Positions 28,601 through 40,658 of a stretch of DNA of 64,000 nucleotides are shown here, piece by piece (position 1 is the first letter of the stretch; each line of letters starts with the position of its first letter). The stretch comes from Yamagishiella unicocca. Taxonomy: Eukaryota; Chlorophyta; Chlorophyceae; Chlamydomonadales; Volvocaceae. Both the position numbers and the translations under genes were made by a program. The notes below the pieces were generated by a model, which saw nothing but the letters and a program-made list of their open reading frames with translations, was not told the origin of the DNA and did not search any database. The stretch lies in NCBI GenBank assembly GCA_003116995.1, contig BDSL01000004.1, forward strand, positions 558,001-622,000, written 5' to 3'.

Positions 28601-30399
28601 GGTGGCTTGCCTACGTATCTGTATACGCTTTCTTCATTGGTTATACATATATGTTCGATGCCTTTTATGATGGATATGTACCGCAGTGAATCCCCCAGGG
28701 GGTTGTTATGTAGTTGTCTGCAGCCTCACCCAGCTGCATGCGTGCGTTCATCATAAGTAACCTGCCCCTGCCGCCGCCCCTGTTCATAAACACTGCAGCT
28801 GTTGCTGATTAACTCAGTAGTTGTGATGCAGCGGCAGCCGTTCGTCGAGTACTTTTACAGGTTCGTGCGTCGCTGGCTCGCAAGCATGCATGTCGGGTTT
28901 TACCATCTGCTGCAATTACGGGACTCTCTGGGGCCTGCTGAATGTTGGGTTTTTAGGCAGCTTAGGGGGGAAAGCTTTGGAGTTCGCTCGTGCACGGGCT
29001 GGCGGCAGATGCCGTGCATGTACATGGAAGCATGCAAACATGCGCTGTGTTGCTGTACGTATATGTGTGGGACCCAGGTAAAGCTTTTGAATGAACATTC
29101 ATTACTGCTCGCTTTGGCGCTCCTCATGCGAACGTATGCGGTGCTCCTCATTTAATATGATACTGCATGTATCATGCTGGCAAGTATTTTATAGGCGAGC
29201 AACTCATCTCGCCAGATCTCGCTCGCTCGTCCCTGCCTTTCCAGGTCGTTGAAGCCCAACGTACACTACGTGCCGTTCTGGAACGCCACCAATAGCTGGA
29301 ACATGGACGACATATACGACGTGATCAAGGACCTCCGACAGCGTGATGCGACGGACCCGGAGGCAATCCAGCGCATTGTGCAGGAGGCGCAGAATTTCGC
29401 GCTCAAGTGAGTTCCGCACATGCGCAAGCGATGACAGGCCACGCGCCTTCCACACTAGCAACGTATCCAAGTCTTAATACAAAGAATGTGAAAGCGGCCT
29501 GACAGCGAACGGACCGTACGTACCGTATTACCGGTACCGGCACAGTTATCATTTCGAAACTTCTTAAGGACGGAAGGCAATAATGTATAGTTAAATATTT
29601 ACAATTTGAATTCATCAATCGTGAAAACAGCCAACAGAAGTTGCTGAATGGTTTGCAATGAATGGTTTCCTGGATGGTTTTCTCGTTTGCGATTATGACG
29701 AGCTTCCAAAGCGGCTGGCAATCGCCATACATGATATTATTACGACTGGATGCGGCTGCTCAAGGCGTCCGCCGCCGCGTAGAAGCTGTCGGTTGATGGC
29801 CATGCCGCGCTGCCGGCACAGGCGCCCCGCCCGCAACAAAAAATGCACTCGGGATTATTGCTCGGTGCCTCAGTTCCTTCACATCTCGTCGCCTCAATTC
29901 ACAAGCTGCCTACGGTAGTTCACACCTAACCCGCAGCAAAACCATCCCCATTACGCATTCTTATGCGCATCTGTCGTTGATTCATAACCGCCATGCGCCT
30001 TGCCGCAAACACATTGGCCAGCATACATGCATGTACGGGCATTGTCATGTCGCGACCAATAAGCCCTCAACCATCAACTGCCAACGCCACGCCTCCGGCC
30101 CACCCGCACGCACCCCGCCGCCTTGCACTAAGCCGAGCTAGCTAGCTGGCTATCACGGCAAGCAAGCAATCGCTCGCCGCCGTCCCATCATGAACGCATG
30201 ATACTCATTGTTGCGATGAACACGGCGTCGCGCACGCAGGTTCACAATGCCCGTGTCGCGATTCCGGTACCTCAAGGATGCACTCATAGCGTACCGGAAT
30301 TTGTTTCCCGACATGGAGCGCTTCCTGGAGGACTACGTCGAGGAGCTTCGGAAGCGAGGGTTTAATATACGACACCCAAACGGGATGCGGCACCGATAG
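25604..30399 (+). CDS. GT90 (CAP10-like) glycosyltransferase, 5' exon not found
   Basis: Exons 25604-25808, 26303-26397, 26871-26928, 27331-27442, 27760-27956, 28417-28527, 28799-28860, 29245-29406 and 30240-30399 keep phase throughout and end at TAG. Landmarks of the CAP10 domain appear in order: IAPWAARSPLS; LVLIYNNRIYY; LPNTLFVYSFDDNR; VPLLSQ; DDLDILIPQW; AFFRGEPFCSGHW...CPRTYL; HSYHKWLLHLEGITASSRL; LINSVVVMQRQPFVEYFYR; LKPNVHYVPFW; and a helical C-terminus. Such enzymes (fungal Cap10 xylosyltransferase, animal POGLUT O-glucosyl/xylosyltransferases) work in the ER or Golgi; the donor sugar here is unknown. The intron after 26928 has a GC donor (CAG then GCAAGT). The first exon found begins with the third base of a codon, so at least one upstream exon, probably with the signal sequence, is missing from this model. 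Confidence 0.86.
27037..27122. repeat. 44-bp near-perfect palindrome fused to a 32-bp tandem pair, in a GT90 intron
   Basis: Bases 27037-27058 and 27059-27080 are reverse complements with one mismatch and no spacer (centre AGGCCT). The right arm is also the start of a 32-bp unit repeated at 27059-27090 and 27091-27122, each containing TGACATTATC and ATCCTATATA. The block is AT-rich and lies inside the intron between 26928 and 27331. Confidence 0.9.
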
Positions 30400-31022
30400 C
30401 CGCCAAAGCTCCGCTTGCCATCCATCCAGGTACTGCTGCTGCTGCATGGCCGCGCGGCAACCAGCCTATCGCATTAACAACACAAGCTATGCAGCACACA
30501 CAGCGTGGCACTGCGCGCGCCAATCAGGCCGGCCAGAGGACGTGATTATACGATGGACCCTACGGACCAGCTGATGATAAGGCGGAACGCATGTATGCGT
30601 GTATGCTTGCGCGGCTGATACGCGCAAAACAAACAGGCACGCGTTTCCGCGTGCTTGATGCGGTCGACTGGCATCAACAGTCGTACTTCGGCCGAGTTGT
30701 ATGTTGAAAGAAAAATGCCTTCGTTCAAACGCAGTTGCAGTACGTAAGACGATGCATGCTGCCTCGGCTTATATTGCCGTACGTGCGTGGGAGCAGATGT
30801 CGCTTATTAGCGGGATAGGAAGGCTTCGGACCTGGCGGCGTTTGGTGAGAAAGTAATGTTGGCAGCTAAGCTCACAAACGCGCGATAGTTGTTGCCGCTT
30901 GCCTTCTGGGCAGATAGATTAGAACACGGCACTCTTCAATCGGCTTATGGCTGCTGGGTGCCGTTCTTGGAGAAACGGTAGTGAATGGAACGGTGTACGT
31001 ATGTTGTGCGAACCACGTACGC

Positions 31023-31027
31023 TGTAA
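31023..31027 (+). terminator. Candidate TGTAA poly(A) signal for the GT90 gene
   Basis: TGTAA about 620 bp past the GT90 stop codon, a common 3' UTR length for green algae. Confidence 0.45.
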
Positions 31028-31585
31028 ATAAGCTCATGTGATAGATGTTGATCGGCTTCTGATTATGCTTTTATGCACCGTTGAAGGGGCATTGTACCCG
31101 CGCACCCAGATGGCATGATACAGCCAGGCACATGGCTTGCGCCGCCTGGCTGCTGGGGTGCGTGAGGCCGTTCAACTGCTTTCGTTATTATTCCGTCATT
31201 TTTCTACTTTTAGACTTTTTGACATGCATACATCCCTCTCTCTTTCTTTTCTGGTTTGGGACTAAGGAGCGAACGCATCAGGCTAACGTGAGGTTGTGTC
31301 CTTATTTGTGAACACGAGCACATAATGGAGTGTTTCCCCCTCCTGATTCTATCCGATATCTAGGGCCGGTAACAGCGAGCACACACATCGCCTTTGATTG
31401 GCAGGGGCATGCTGCCTGCTTGGGCAGCAGGCAACAGAGGTGCTGCCTTGGGCATTATACTTGCGCTGCTGCTGCCGAGGCATAAGTGTACACTCAGCGC
31501 TGCTGGTAGCTTCGTTGCGTCGTGCGTGTGTCCTGCTGTGTAGGCGGTTAGCTGTGTTTTTTGCGGCGTATATGCGTGACACTTA

Positions 31586-31627
31586 GTTGTTGTAACGGTT
31601 ACAGTGGGTTCCAGACCAAGAGGTAGA
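31586..31627 (+). repeat. Dispersed short repeat, copy 3
   Basis: The 42 bases here (GTTGTTGTAACGGTTACAGT...GGTAGA) are identical to 37102-37143, 5.5 kb away, apparently without any mismatch. Intergenic. Confidence 0.9.
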
Positions 31628-33971
31628 GTTAGTGATGCGTGCTCATGCGCTGTCAACCAACTAAAGGACGCCAGGGCGGCGGCTGTTCGTGGGTGCATGG
31701 TCACATCAGCCACGTTACATTCGTACCAGGTTACATACGTTCAGGTTGTACTGGCGTCGCCTTTTCATTTACATATCAATGACTGCCTGAATTGTTGTTT
31801 CTGCATCGTGGGTACATGTTCGTGTCGTTTCCTTGATTGCGGATAAGTGAGCTTGAACATCGAAGCGATGCTTCGTCGTCCACGGGAGTATGGTATCGAG
31901 TGACGGGCTTCATACCCATCCACATTATCGTACGTGTGAAGGGCTAGCTTGTACCTGATGAGGGGCGCCGCTCTGGCGGCACAAATGGCTGTAATGCAAA
32001 CCTGAGCTTGTTGACAGATCACAAATTGCAGCCAATACGGTGGTTGTGGTCGAAATCTTCCTGCAGATGGTGCTGCCGATCAGGGCGTGCGATGTTCACA
32101 TGCTTCCGGCATTCGCGTATCGAGCTCGGCCATTGCCTGTGCCTTGGCCGCCTGCGCTAGATCATAGTTGATACTGCCTGCGCTAGAGCATAGTTGTCGG
32201 CAACTATCATAGCTTTCTGCTGGGCCACCTGCTTAGCCTCTTGTGGGGCTGGCAGGTCGGCGAGCCCTGGCGAGCCTCTGCTTCGCTGGAGGTGGGTCGA
32301 CCATGGCGCGCATATTGGGAAGCAGCTACCGGCAATACGAGGAACTACTATACATTCTACAGTAATGTTCGACTGCGGCGGACACCGCCAAGGGCGGGAT
32401 CGTCAAGGTATTAATCAGACGGAGTAAGGCTGTGGCGTATTTCGTCCAAGAACTTGCCTCCTCTTACAGACAAGGCCGAGTTTCATGTTCTCAGTGCGTT
32501 ACAACTGAAATCTTCCGCACTCTGCTCCTGGCGTCAGTAAAACCCCAGTCCCCCAATGCACACTAAACCGGCACTCAGCTCCCGGCAACCCCTGTCCGGC
32601 AATCAGGTCCCGATAACCGCCTTGTCAAGACGTGACACGTGATATATCAAGTCATCCGAAAGCTACTTCATGGCATGCATGTTATGCGGGCAAATAATTG
32701 TGGATATTGCACGCAGGAGCCGCTCGCCAGCTTGCAGTTTTTGCCATCGTTGTGCCCGCAAAGACGGCTATGGGCCTATGGCCCCTGTATGATGACAGTC
32801 CGTCACAATCCTCACACTTCCGACGTAGCGCGGAGGGACGGAGATGATGATGATGTTTACAAGTGACTTGTACGATTCAGACGAGCCAGGAGGCTCGTGA
32901 ATCGCTTTAAAAAAACGGTAGTTACCGTTGACGCACCGGTCATGTGCTGCGACGGTTTGCAATTGAATTTCGTTCGAATTGTTGACAGCCCGGATATGAT
33001 TGCGTGCCAGCTCTAATGCCAAGCTGTGGCATGCGGTGCAATGATTTAATTAGTGTCAGCATACCAGACCAGTGTCGTGCTCGTTTCGCCAAATCGCGCC
33101 AGACAGCTGCGATCGTTGTGGTGGCTGAATGCTGTCCCCAGTACCTGATGAAAAATTCCAAAATTGCGACCGCTAGCTTCCTAAAGCGTATGGAGGCTGC
33201 AGATGTGCTCCACTGGACCGGCAATGCACCGCGCGCGGAAGGATTCCGGCCTCGTGACAGGATGCGCCTTTTGGGAGTGACTGCGCTCAAAAAATGTGAT
33301 GTGGGAGGCGTCATGGGGCACCCTTCGTTTTTCGAGTCAAAGATGAGTTGGTGACGGAGGTTGGTCAGCCGGTGGTCAAAGGCGCCTGGACCCAGCCGGC
33401 GATAGAAAGCAGCAGCCTCAAACAATGGCGCTCCAGCGATATATTTAGTTGATCGGAGCACTAAGCGATGATTCCGGATTGTTCCGGTGCCGTCTGCGCG
33501 GATTCTGACTTGGAGCGGCCCCGCTGCTGGTCCGTCAGGGTCCGTCCCTCGGAGCAGCCAACGCATCTGGGAGCTCTCCTAGACGTCACCCGGCCCTTAT
33601 CGCGCTACAACAACGGCAACAGCGACACTAATGCAAGTTATTTCTCAGGTCAGCGCTGCGACTATACTTCAACCCTTCATGTGAGGGTAGGGTGCGCAGC
33701 AGCGACGGCTTATCCTACTTTAATAGCTGCCCGGCTTTTGTTGCGCCCGCCCCCCGCCGCCTTCGCTGCACACGAGGCAACTGCGCGCGGAATCAACAGC
33801 TCGCCCGCCCGCTCAGCCAGCTGTGCCTAACAACCCTCGGCACCGCCCAGCCTTCTCCCTCATCTCGCTGCGTTACATCGGGCACAGCGCCACCCAGCAA
33901 CAGACGCCCTGGCTGCCGTGGCTCATCCACCTGTTGCTGTTGGCCTCATCCGATCCACCGATAAAGCCTCT

Positions 33972-36900
33972 ATGCCTCCGGAACCCGGTCCTAACCTAAC
34001 CCCTCCAGCAGCCCAACCCACGACGTCGCCCCTCGCCTCCTCCTCCAATGCCCCCACCTCGCGCGCAACTGCCCTCGCCCAACCCAACCCCGCTCCATTA
34101 CCATCATCGCCGCCGCCGCCAAGAGCCTTCCTTTCCCAGCCATTACCGCCAACGCGACCACCACCGCCACAACCACCAGCTGCTGCTGCTGCTGCTGCTG
34201 TAGCTGCCGCCAGCGCAGGCGTCGCCCTGCAGGCGCACCCCCACCCTCGCCCCGCTCCGCAGCCCGCCTCGCCTCGACAACCCTGCCCACTGCCGCCCAG
34301 GCGCGGCGCCGGCTCACCCCCTGTACGGCTGGTGACCATTCGCCGGGGTACGGCAATTGGGTCCACCCAACAGCAGCCTGCCCAGCAGCAGCATTCCCCG
34401 TCCCAGGACCCGCGGGACTCGCCAGCAAGGGAGCAACGCGGGCCGTCCTCGCGCAAGCTCGCCCTGGTTGCTGTGACACTGCTGGCGGCGGCTGTGGGTC
34501 TGACGGCAGCCGCGCGCCAGGCGCACAGGCAATCCGCTGCGGTGCAGCTGCGGCAGCAGGCGGTCGCCGCAGGAGCTTGCAAGAGCAGGAAGCAAGTGCT
34601 GGCGCAGGATGCGGACGCAGCGGCAGCCGCGGCCGCCGCCGCGGCGGTTGAGCGACCCTGGAATGGCGTGCGCGCAACCTCTGCTGCTGCTGCTGCTGCT
34701 GCTGCTGCCACAGCAGCCGCATTCGCAGCTGCTGTCCCGGCTGCCTTCGCGTCTGGAGCGGTGCCCGGTGACGTGGTGTTGCCAACGACTGGGCCTGTTG
34801 GTGCCTCCCGACTGCTCAAGGTCGCTGATGGCGATGCCGCGCTGCACTTCTACCAGAGGAGCAACGTGCTGCCGCCTGGGGGAACCCTGGCGGCTGAAGG
34901 TGCTACCTTGCCCGGCCGCGCCATTGCCCAGGCGGACAAGGAGGGAGCTGCTGAGGAGGCACGAGGTGCTGCAGTGTGGGGTGATGGCGGTGACGACGAC
35001 ACCGCCAGCGGCGCCCGCGGCAGCTACAGCGATAGCTCGGGGGGCGGCGCGCTGCTGCGGCAGTGCCTGAACAGCCGCTATGGGAACCTCGCTGCTGGCT
35101 GGGAGGATGTCGGCACTGCGCGCCCCACGGTCAAGGTGCTAGGTGCGTGGGCAGGGGGGGATGGGAGCGGGAAGGCAGGACAGGGTAGCGCGGATGGGAG
35201 CGGGCAGGCAGGGCAGGGGGACGGAGGTGGGCGGAGAGGTGGACACGGGTACGTAGGGACGGAACCTGTGAGGGCAGAGTAGTGTTGCTGCCTCCGCCAG
35301 CCCTGACTTTAGCCCGAACAGCTGACAACGTAGGGGTAGCGGCACACCGCCCGCACCGACCCACCGACCCACCCGCACCGCAGGCACCTGGTGGTCGGCC
35401 CGCCCCTCCTCGCTGCCGCTGACAGTGGTCACACAGCTCTCAGCCAACCGGCTGCAGCAGCTGAGGGCAATGTGCCGCGCATGGCACGGACCTCTGAGCG
35501 CCGTCGTGTACCTCCCCCTGGATCTGTACGGTAAAGCGGCAGCGGGGGCCAATGACGTGGACGCCAGCGAAGGTCAAGGGGCCAGCGGCGGCGGCCGGCG
35601 TCGGCGGAGCAAACGGCGGCGTGGGGGAAGCCAGCGCGGACGCCGGCAGGGTGCAGCAGTGGGCGACGGTGGCGCTGCAGCCGCCGCCGGCACGATGCCT
35701 GTTGACGATGATGACGGCAGTGCCGGTGCCGCCGCCTCCAGTAACGTGACCGGCAGTTACGGCTCCGTCACGCTTAGTGCCGCCGGCGCTGGTGCCAGCC
35801 CAGACGACATGCGAGTGGTCGTGAACAGCATCCGGCGGCGCAAGCTGCTGGAAGAGGTGTTTAGCGCAAACTACCAGGCAGCGGCTGGTTGTCGGCAGCA
35901 GCGGGCTCAGGGCGGCAGCCGCCTGAACCTGGGCCACACGCAGCTTGGAGAGCTGCAGGACGCTGAGGGGGCGGTGCGGGCGTTTTGGTCGGAAATGGAG
36001 GAGAAGCGGTGCGCCGGGAAATAGGCAAGCACGGAAGCTGTTTAAAACAGAGGCGCCAGCGAGTGGGCGAACGAACCAATCCCAACCAGGGGGCTGTGGT
36101 ATATACATGGGTACAGTCGTGGCGATAATAGTGTTTTAGGTTTCCTTGACGCCCCTCTGTCCTTCGCAGACCTCCCGCCGCACTTACGTACACCTGTCTG
36201 GGATTTAATACAATCTTCGCTTTACGTTTGGCGTCGATATAGATATTTTCTCCCATCAACACACCTTCTGATCGTAGTAGTAATTGTTACAGTGGGTTCC
36301 AGACCAAAAGGTAGAACCATCGGGCGCATCGTGCATTGCTACTACCATCTTGCTGCCGCCGCTTCGGTGGCTGCGATGACGTCGTGCGCACGTCGTTGGT
36401 GCCGCAGGTGGTGTTCGCTGGACGTCATGCTGGTTTATGAGGTGTGGGACAGCCCGCGGGCCCGCCGCACCCTCTACCCGGTCAACATGCTGCGCAACTG
36501 GGCGCGGCTGCAGGTTGGTGCGACCCACGGGTCGGCAGGCAGCGCGCAGGGGCAGGGAGTCGGGCAGCGCAGGGAGTCCGACCCCCACGGCTAGGCCTAC
36601 ATTGTGAAGCAGGTGTTCACGTGTACATGCTTGCTTGGTTGAGACCAGCACAGGAAGCCTTCCGCCCGCACGTGCTCCCCTATGTGTATGGGTTCTAGTG
36701 TGCGTACGTTGCTTGCGCTTTGCTCGTCGCCCGTGAGCCTACTGAGCTCCTATACTGACTGTGCCATCCTCATCCTGTCACCTCCTCCACTCTCCTCCTC
36801 CTCGCCTCCTAGATACGTCTACGCTCCGCACATGGGTGGGGTGTCTGGGCGTGGGTGCTTTGCGTGGGCTCTCCGTCGCGCTGGCCATCGCTGGCAATAA

Positions 36901-39900
36901 TGACACCACACGCTCTCCTGCTCTTCCCCGCCGACAACCCCTCGTCATGCACCCACGCACCTACCCGCGCATGCATCAGGCCCGCACCCCGCTGATCGCG
37001 ATGCTGGATGTTGACATGCTGCCCAGTCGGGACCTTCTGGTCGACATGCGCGACAAGGCGACCGCCAGGTGGGGGCTGCAGCAACATTGCGGTGCGTGGA
37101 TGTTGTTGTAACGGTTACAGTGGGTTCCAGACCAAGAGGTAGAACGTGGATGTGTTGGTTGCGGCGATGACAGGTTGGGCGGCGGGGCCCAAAGCAACAG
37201 TAACCGTTACAACAACGGTAACACGACATGCAGCCGCACGCCAGGTCACCTATCCTTCCAAGGATAGTCCGCGCTTTGCTCACACTGCTATGCACTTTGC
37301 GTTACATGTCTAGCCCGGTTAGGTGCGTGTGTAGTAGTAACTAGTTACATTGGGCCCCAGACCATAAGGTGTATGTTGGACGGGAAGGCGGATAACCGGG
37401 TGTACGTATGTGCTCCTCTTGCCTCCCGCTTGCTGACAGGCGGTACGTCGAGGCGTGTGTGCCCACCACCACCGCCGCCACCACCACCACCACCGCCACC
37501 ACCACCCTGCTATCGCAGCAATCTGCTGGCAGAGGCGGCAGTAGTCCAGCCGCAGCCGCCCGCCGACCCAGCGTGTTCATCATGCCCGCCTTCCAGACCG
37601 CCAATGAGACGTCCTCCGCCGCCAACATCCGAGTGGCTGACCGCATGGCCAACATGACGAAGAGCCAGCTGGAGGTGAGCTAGGGAGGTGGGTTGGTGGC
37701 TGGATGGGCACCTTGCCACAAACTTTTGGGTCCCATCCGCTTTGTCGACCGCTGGAGACGACACTACGGCTACGGTGTCAACGCTATCCTAAATGTTCAC
37801 CACAGTCAACCTCAATGTCGTTGATTTATACAACCTCCTTTCCTCTTTAATCATAGTCGGCCGCCTCGTCCATGGCCATCTACAACGCACGCCACCCGGC
37901 CAGCACCCCACGTCCCGCCTCAGGCCAGCGTGTCCGTGTTCCTGGTGTGGAGAGACTGCCCCTTGCCTCCTCAAATGCTGCTGCTTGCTACTGTCGTACG
38001 TCGTGCAAATCATCACCCGTCCTGCGGCTCCTCCCTGCTGCCTGCTGCCGCAGGTGGCGGCGGTGCTGGAGGCGGCACTTCCCTTCCACGCTCGCAACTT
38101 TCCGGCAGGCCACGGCGCGACCGATTTCCTGCGCTGGTTCCGGGTACGTATGTAGGCGGCACCAGCTGGGGAGCCGCACGCACGTGTGCGCGTGCAGCAG
38201 CAGCCATCCTCTTCACGCAGCGTTCGGCCAATCCAAATGTGTCGTACGGACAGCAGCACTTAACCCGATGCATGGCGAACATCCACGCGATCCTTCCGTC
38301 GACTGCCGTACATCCTTCCACGGCACTCGCATGCATGCTGACGTCCACGCGCGCCGCATCGGCCGCCGCTGCAGACGAACGAGTCGTACACGATACAATA
38401 TGAGAGGAACTTCGAGCCCTGGTTCATGGCCGGTCGCCAGGTGGTCCCCTGGCACGATGTACGGCTGCGAGGGTACGGCCAAAACAAGATCATCCAGGTA
38501 GGAGGGTGGCCACACGTGTTTGGGGGGGGGTAGTTGCGGGTGACAAATGCTATCTAGCTGCCTGAAGACCAAACAGCGGGCGCGCGCGAGCTCGCTCCAC
38601 AATAACGCAGTACGCCGGCGCCCACATTCGCTGCTGTGGGCGTTTCTTCATCTCAATTACCTTTTTTGCCTCCGTTAACGGCACATGGTGTCCTCACTAA
38701 ACCTCTGTCTGGGGCCCGCTGTAACAGTTACCACTACCGGCAGTGGTAACTGTTACAGCGGGCCCCAGACAGAGGTACCTCTGTCGCCTCGCCCACACAC
38801 CCAGCCGCCACTACTGGCCCCACCCGCCTCCGTCCCGCCACGGCCCCACCACATACCCGGTCGCGTGCTCATGCAGGTGTCCGCCACTAACGCTTCGGGT
38901 GTGCAGCTGGCTGTGCACCCTCGTGCCTTCCTCGTGCACCGCCCACACTCGCGAAGCGTCGCGCGGAGGGAGCTCAGCGGCGACTCGGCGGCGTACCGGT
39001 AGGTCCCATTTTATATAATTCACGTGGCGATGGGGTTCTGCTTACTTGCAATCCGTAGGCTGGAAAGGTACCAGCGGGACATACGAAGATACGATGGCTC
39101 TACCGTTGGGTCCGGAATCTAGAGCCACTGCAGTGGTAGTAATAGTGGCAACTAACCGTTCCTGCTACACAAAGACCTATATGCATAACCGTAAGCGTTT
39201 TCCTTCCTGAATCCCGATCCATGTCCTAATAACCGAATAGGCAACAAGTCTCGGCATCAAGCGATGCGCCTGATGGCTCTACCTTCTGGCCTGGGGCCCA
39301 TTGTAGCAGTTACTACTAAACGCAAATACTGGTGTCTGCTTCGTATCGGTTCCAGTTAGCTGCCACCCATCTACCTGTGAATGATCCAGACGTATGCTGC
39401 TGCCTCGCCCTGAACTTGCTTCCACCGTCCCCGCCCCCACCCTCTTGCCTGCGCTGCTGCTCCATGCACGCGCGCGCAGCCGCCTCCTGGGCCCCGTGCT
39501 GAAAAACATCACGGACGCCCTGCTCATCCAGCAGCAGCAACATCACGCCGGGCTGCAAGGGCAGCAGCTAGCGGAAAGACAAGACAAGCCCGTGCGCTAC
39601 TCGATACCACCACCGCCAGCAGCGGGAGTTGAGGCCGGTGGTCTCCAGCAGCAGCACGATCCCGATGGGCCGCCTCTACTGCCAACAGGCATCCGCAGTA
39701 ATAGGCTGCCACTGGCAGCTTCTGGGTGGAACCAGCGGCCAACGGAGCCTAAGCCGCAACCGAGGGTGGCCCGCCGGCAGCAGCTTATGCAGATCGACGC
39801 AGCAGCTGCGGCGGCCGCCATTGCCGACATCACCACCTTACACGCCACCGCCCCGCCATGGCTTCCCTCCCACCGCCAACTCCAAAAACAAGGGCAAGCC

Positions 39901-40446
39901 CAGGAAAATCAGCAGCAGAGAAAGGAACGGGAACTGCAGCAGCAGCAGGATCCAGAAGCGAAGCAGGAGCAGCAGCACGGCCAGCTCCGAGACCAAGCAC
40001 AAATGGCGACACCCCAGCGCAGCAACCCAGCCGGCGGGTCCTCACCCATCGGGCTGCCGCTGCGTCTCCCGCCACTGCCGCCGCCGCTGCCGCCGCCATC
40101 GGCGCCAGCGCTAAGCCCCGCAATGCAGGTGCGGCGCTGTTTTTGCATTGCCGAAATAAGACGCATACATGCGTTGTAGTTCGGTCCACTTTGTTTACCT
40201 CGCTCCGTCCCGCCCGCACCCTTCGTCCTGCCCTCACCCATTCGTGCGTGCGGGCAGCTCGCTGTTAGGCGGCAGGCGGAGGACCTGGTGGCGGCCCAGT
40301 TCCGCGAGGCGCTCCGGAGCAACATCTGGTGGAGCAACTACCGGATCTTAAAGGAGGCGCGGAAGGCCATGGCGACGCGGCAGGGCTACAGCCCGGTGCT
40401 GGATCCCTCCACGGAGCACTGCCTAGAGGTGCTGCCTTGGTGGTGA
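33972..40446 (+). CDS. GT49 glycosyltransferase, LARGE/B4GAT1-like, type II membrane protein
   Basis: Ten exons (33972-35142, 35384-36008, 36408-36513, 36980-37068, 37440-37674, 38054-38143, 38375-38497, 38877-38998, 39480-40128, 40258-40446) join in phase to 1132 residues. Residues 1-160 are Pro/Ala/Gln-rich, and a membrane anchor follows at about 163-181. The catalytic domain starts in exon 2 with GTWW...LTVVTQLSANRLQQL and GPLSAVVYLPL. YPVNMLRNWARL follows, then the metal-binding TPLIAMLDVDMLPSRDLL (DVD 644-646), VFIMPAFQT, YERNFEPWFMAGR and RGYGQNKII, then VHPRAFLVHRPHS, the usual GT49 order. LARGE and B4GAT1 transfer glucuronic acid or xylose in animals; the alga's substrate is unknown. 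A basic RRRRSKRRR insert (about 455-480), a Thr run in exon 5 and a 216-residue Gln-rich exon 9 interrupt the domain. The start is the first in-frame ATG. Confidence 0.93.
36274..36331 (+). repeat. Dispersed short repeat, copy 4 (GT49 intron 2)
   Basis: One of the longest copies: GTAGTAGTAATTGTTACAGT, GGGTTCCAGACCAAAAGGTA, GAACCATCGGGCGCATCG. It aligns over its whole length with the reverse complement of 39262-39318. Confidence 0.9.
37102..37216 (+). repeat. Dispersed short repeat, copy 5, with 17-bp terminal inverted repeats (GT49 intron 4)
   Basis: GTTGTTGTAACGGTTAC at 37102-37118 returns as its exact reverse complement at 37200-37216, framing a 115-bp unit. The left 42 bases are identical to copy 3. 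This looks like a complete small non-autonomous DNA element (MITE). Confidence 0.8.
37330..37370 (+). repeat. Dispersed short repeat, copy 6 (GT49 intron 4)
   Basis: TGTAGTAGTAACTAGTTACA then TTGGGCCCCAGACCATAAGG. It is clearly related to copies 4 and 9 but diverged, and lies only 114 bp from copy 5 in the same intron. Confidence 0.75.
38701..38776. repeat. Perfect 35-bp inverted repeat, copy 7 of the dispersed family (GT49 intron 7)
   Basis: The left arm 38701-38735 (ACCTCTGTCTGGGGCCCGCT...) and right arm 38742-38776 are exact reverse complements with a 6-base loop (ACCGGC). Each arm contains the family core CTGTAACAGTTAC and GGGGCCC. A transcript of this intron would form a very stable hairpin. 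Confidence 0.95.
39092..39143 (-). repeat. Dispersed short repeat, copy 8, degenerate (GT49 intron 8)
   Basis: CGATGGCTCTACCGTTGGGT followed by CCGGAATCTAGAGCCACTGC and GTGGTAGTAAT. It shares the outer end and the GTAGTA phrase with other copies but the centre has drifted. Confidence 0.5.
39262..39318 (-). repeat. Dispersed short repeat, copy 9 (GT49 intron 8)
   Basis: CGATGCGCCTGATGGCTCTA, CCTTCTGGCCTGGGGCCCAT, TGTAGCAGTTACTACTA. It aligns end to end with copy 4 in the opposite orientation. Confidence 0.9.
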
Positions 40447-40653
40447 GAGCGAGCAGCAGTAGCTGCCGGGGCACAGTCGCCTCGCGGTGGATGAATTGGG
40501 TGACAATCGATGGCGGGCTGAGCGGGCTAGTGGGCTAGCTAGCCCGCCGCACTAGGGTTGGATGGTTACACTGTTGCGCTGGGGAGCCGATTGCGTCCGC
40601 CGAGAGGTATTAGGGGTGTTCTAAAAACTGGAAACGCTCTGGCGATTACGTAT

Positions 40654-40658
40654 TGTAA
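40654..40658 (+). terminator. Candidate TGTAA poly(A) signal for the GT49 gene
   Basis: TGTAA 208 bp past the stop codon, followed by an A-rich run. The position suits a short 3' UTR. Confidence 0.5.

Larger units (their letters stand above)
30400..33971. other. Intergenic between GT90 and GT49 genes
   Basis: No ORF with a recognisable domain. It contains a likely GT90 poly(A) signal, one copy of the dispersed repeat (31586-31627), and presumably the GT49 promoter at its right end. Purine/pyrimidine-biased and AT-rich patches are scattered but not clearly structured. Confidence 0.6.

Noticed and set aside
33923..34819. A 298-codon minus-strand ORF opposite GT49 exon 1
   Set aside because: It is the antisense shadow of a GC-rich Ala/Pro/Gln exon; CTG/GCN runs leave all frames open. 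No domain, no splice context.
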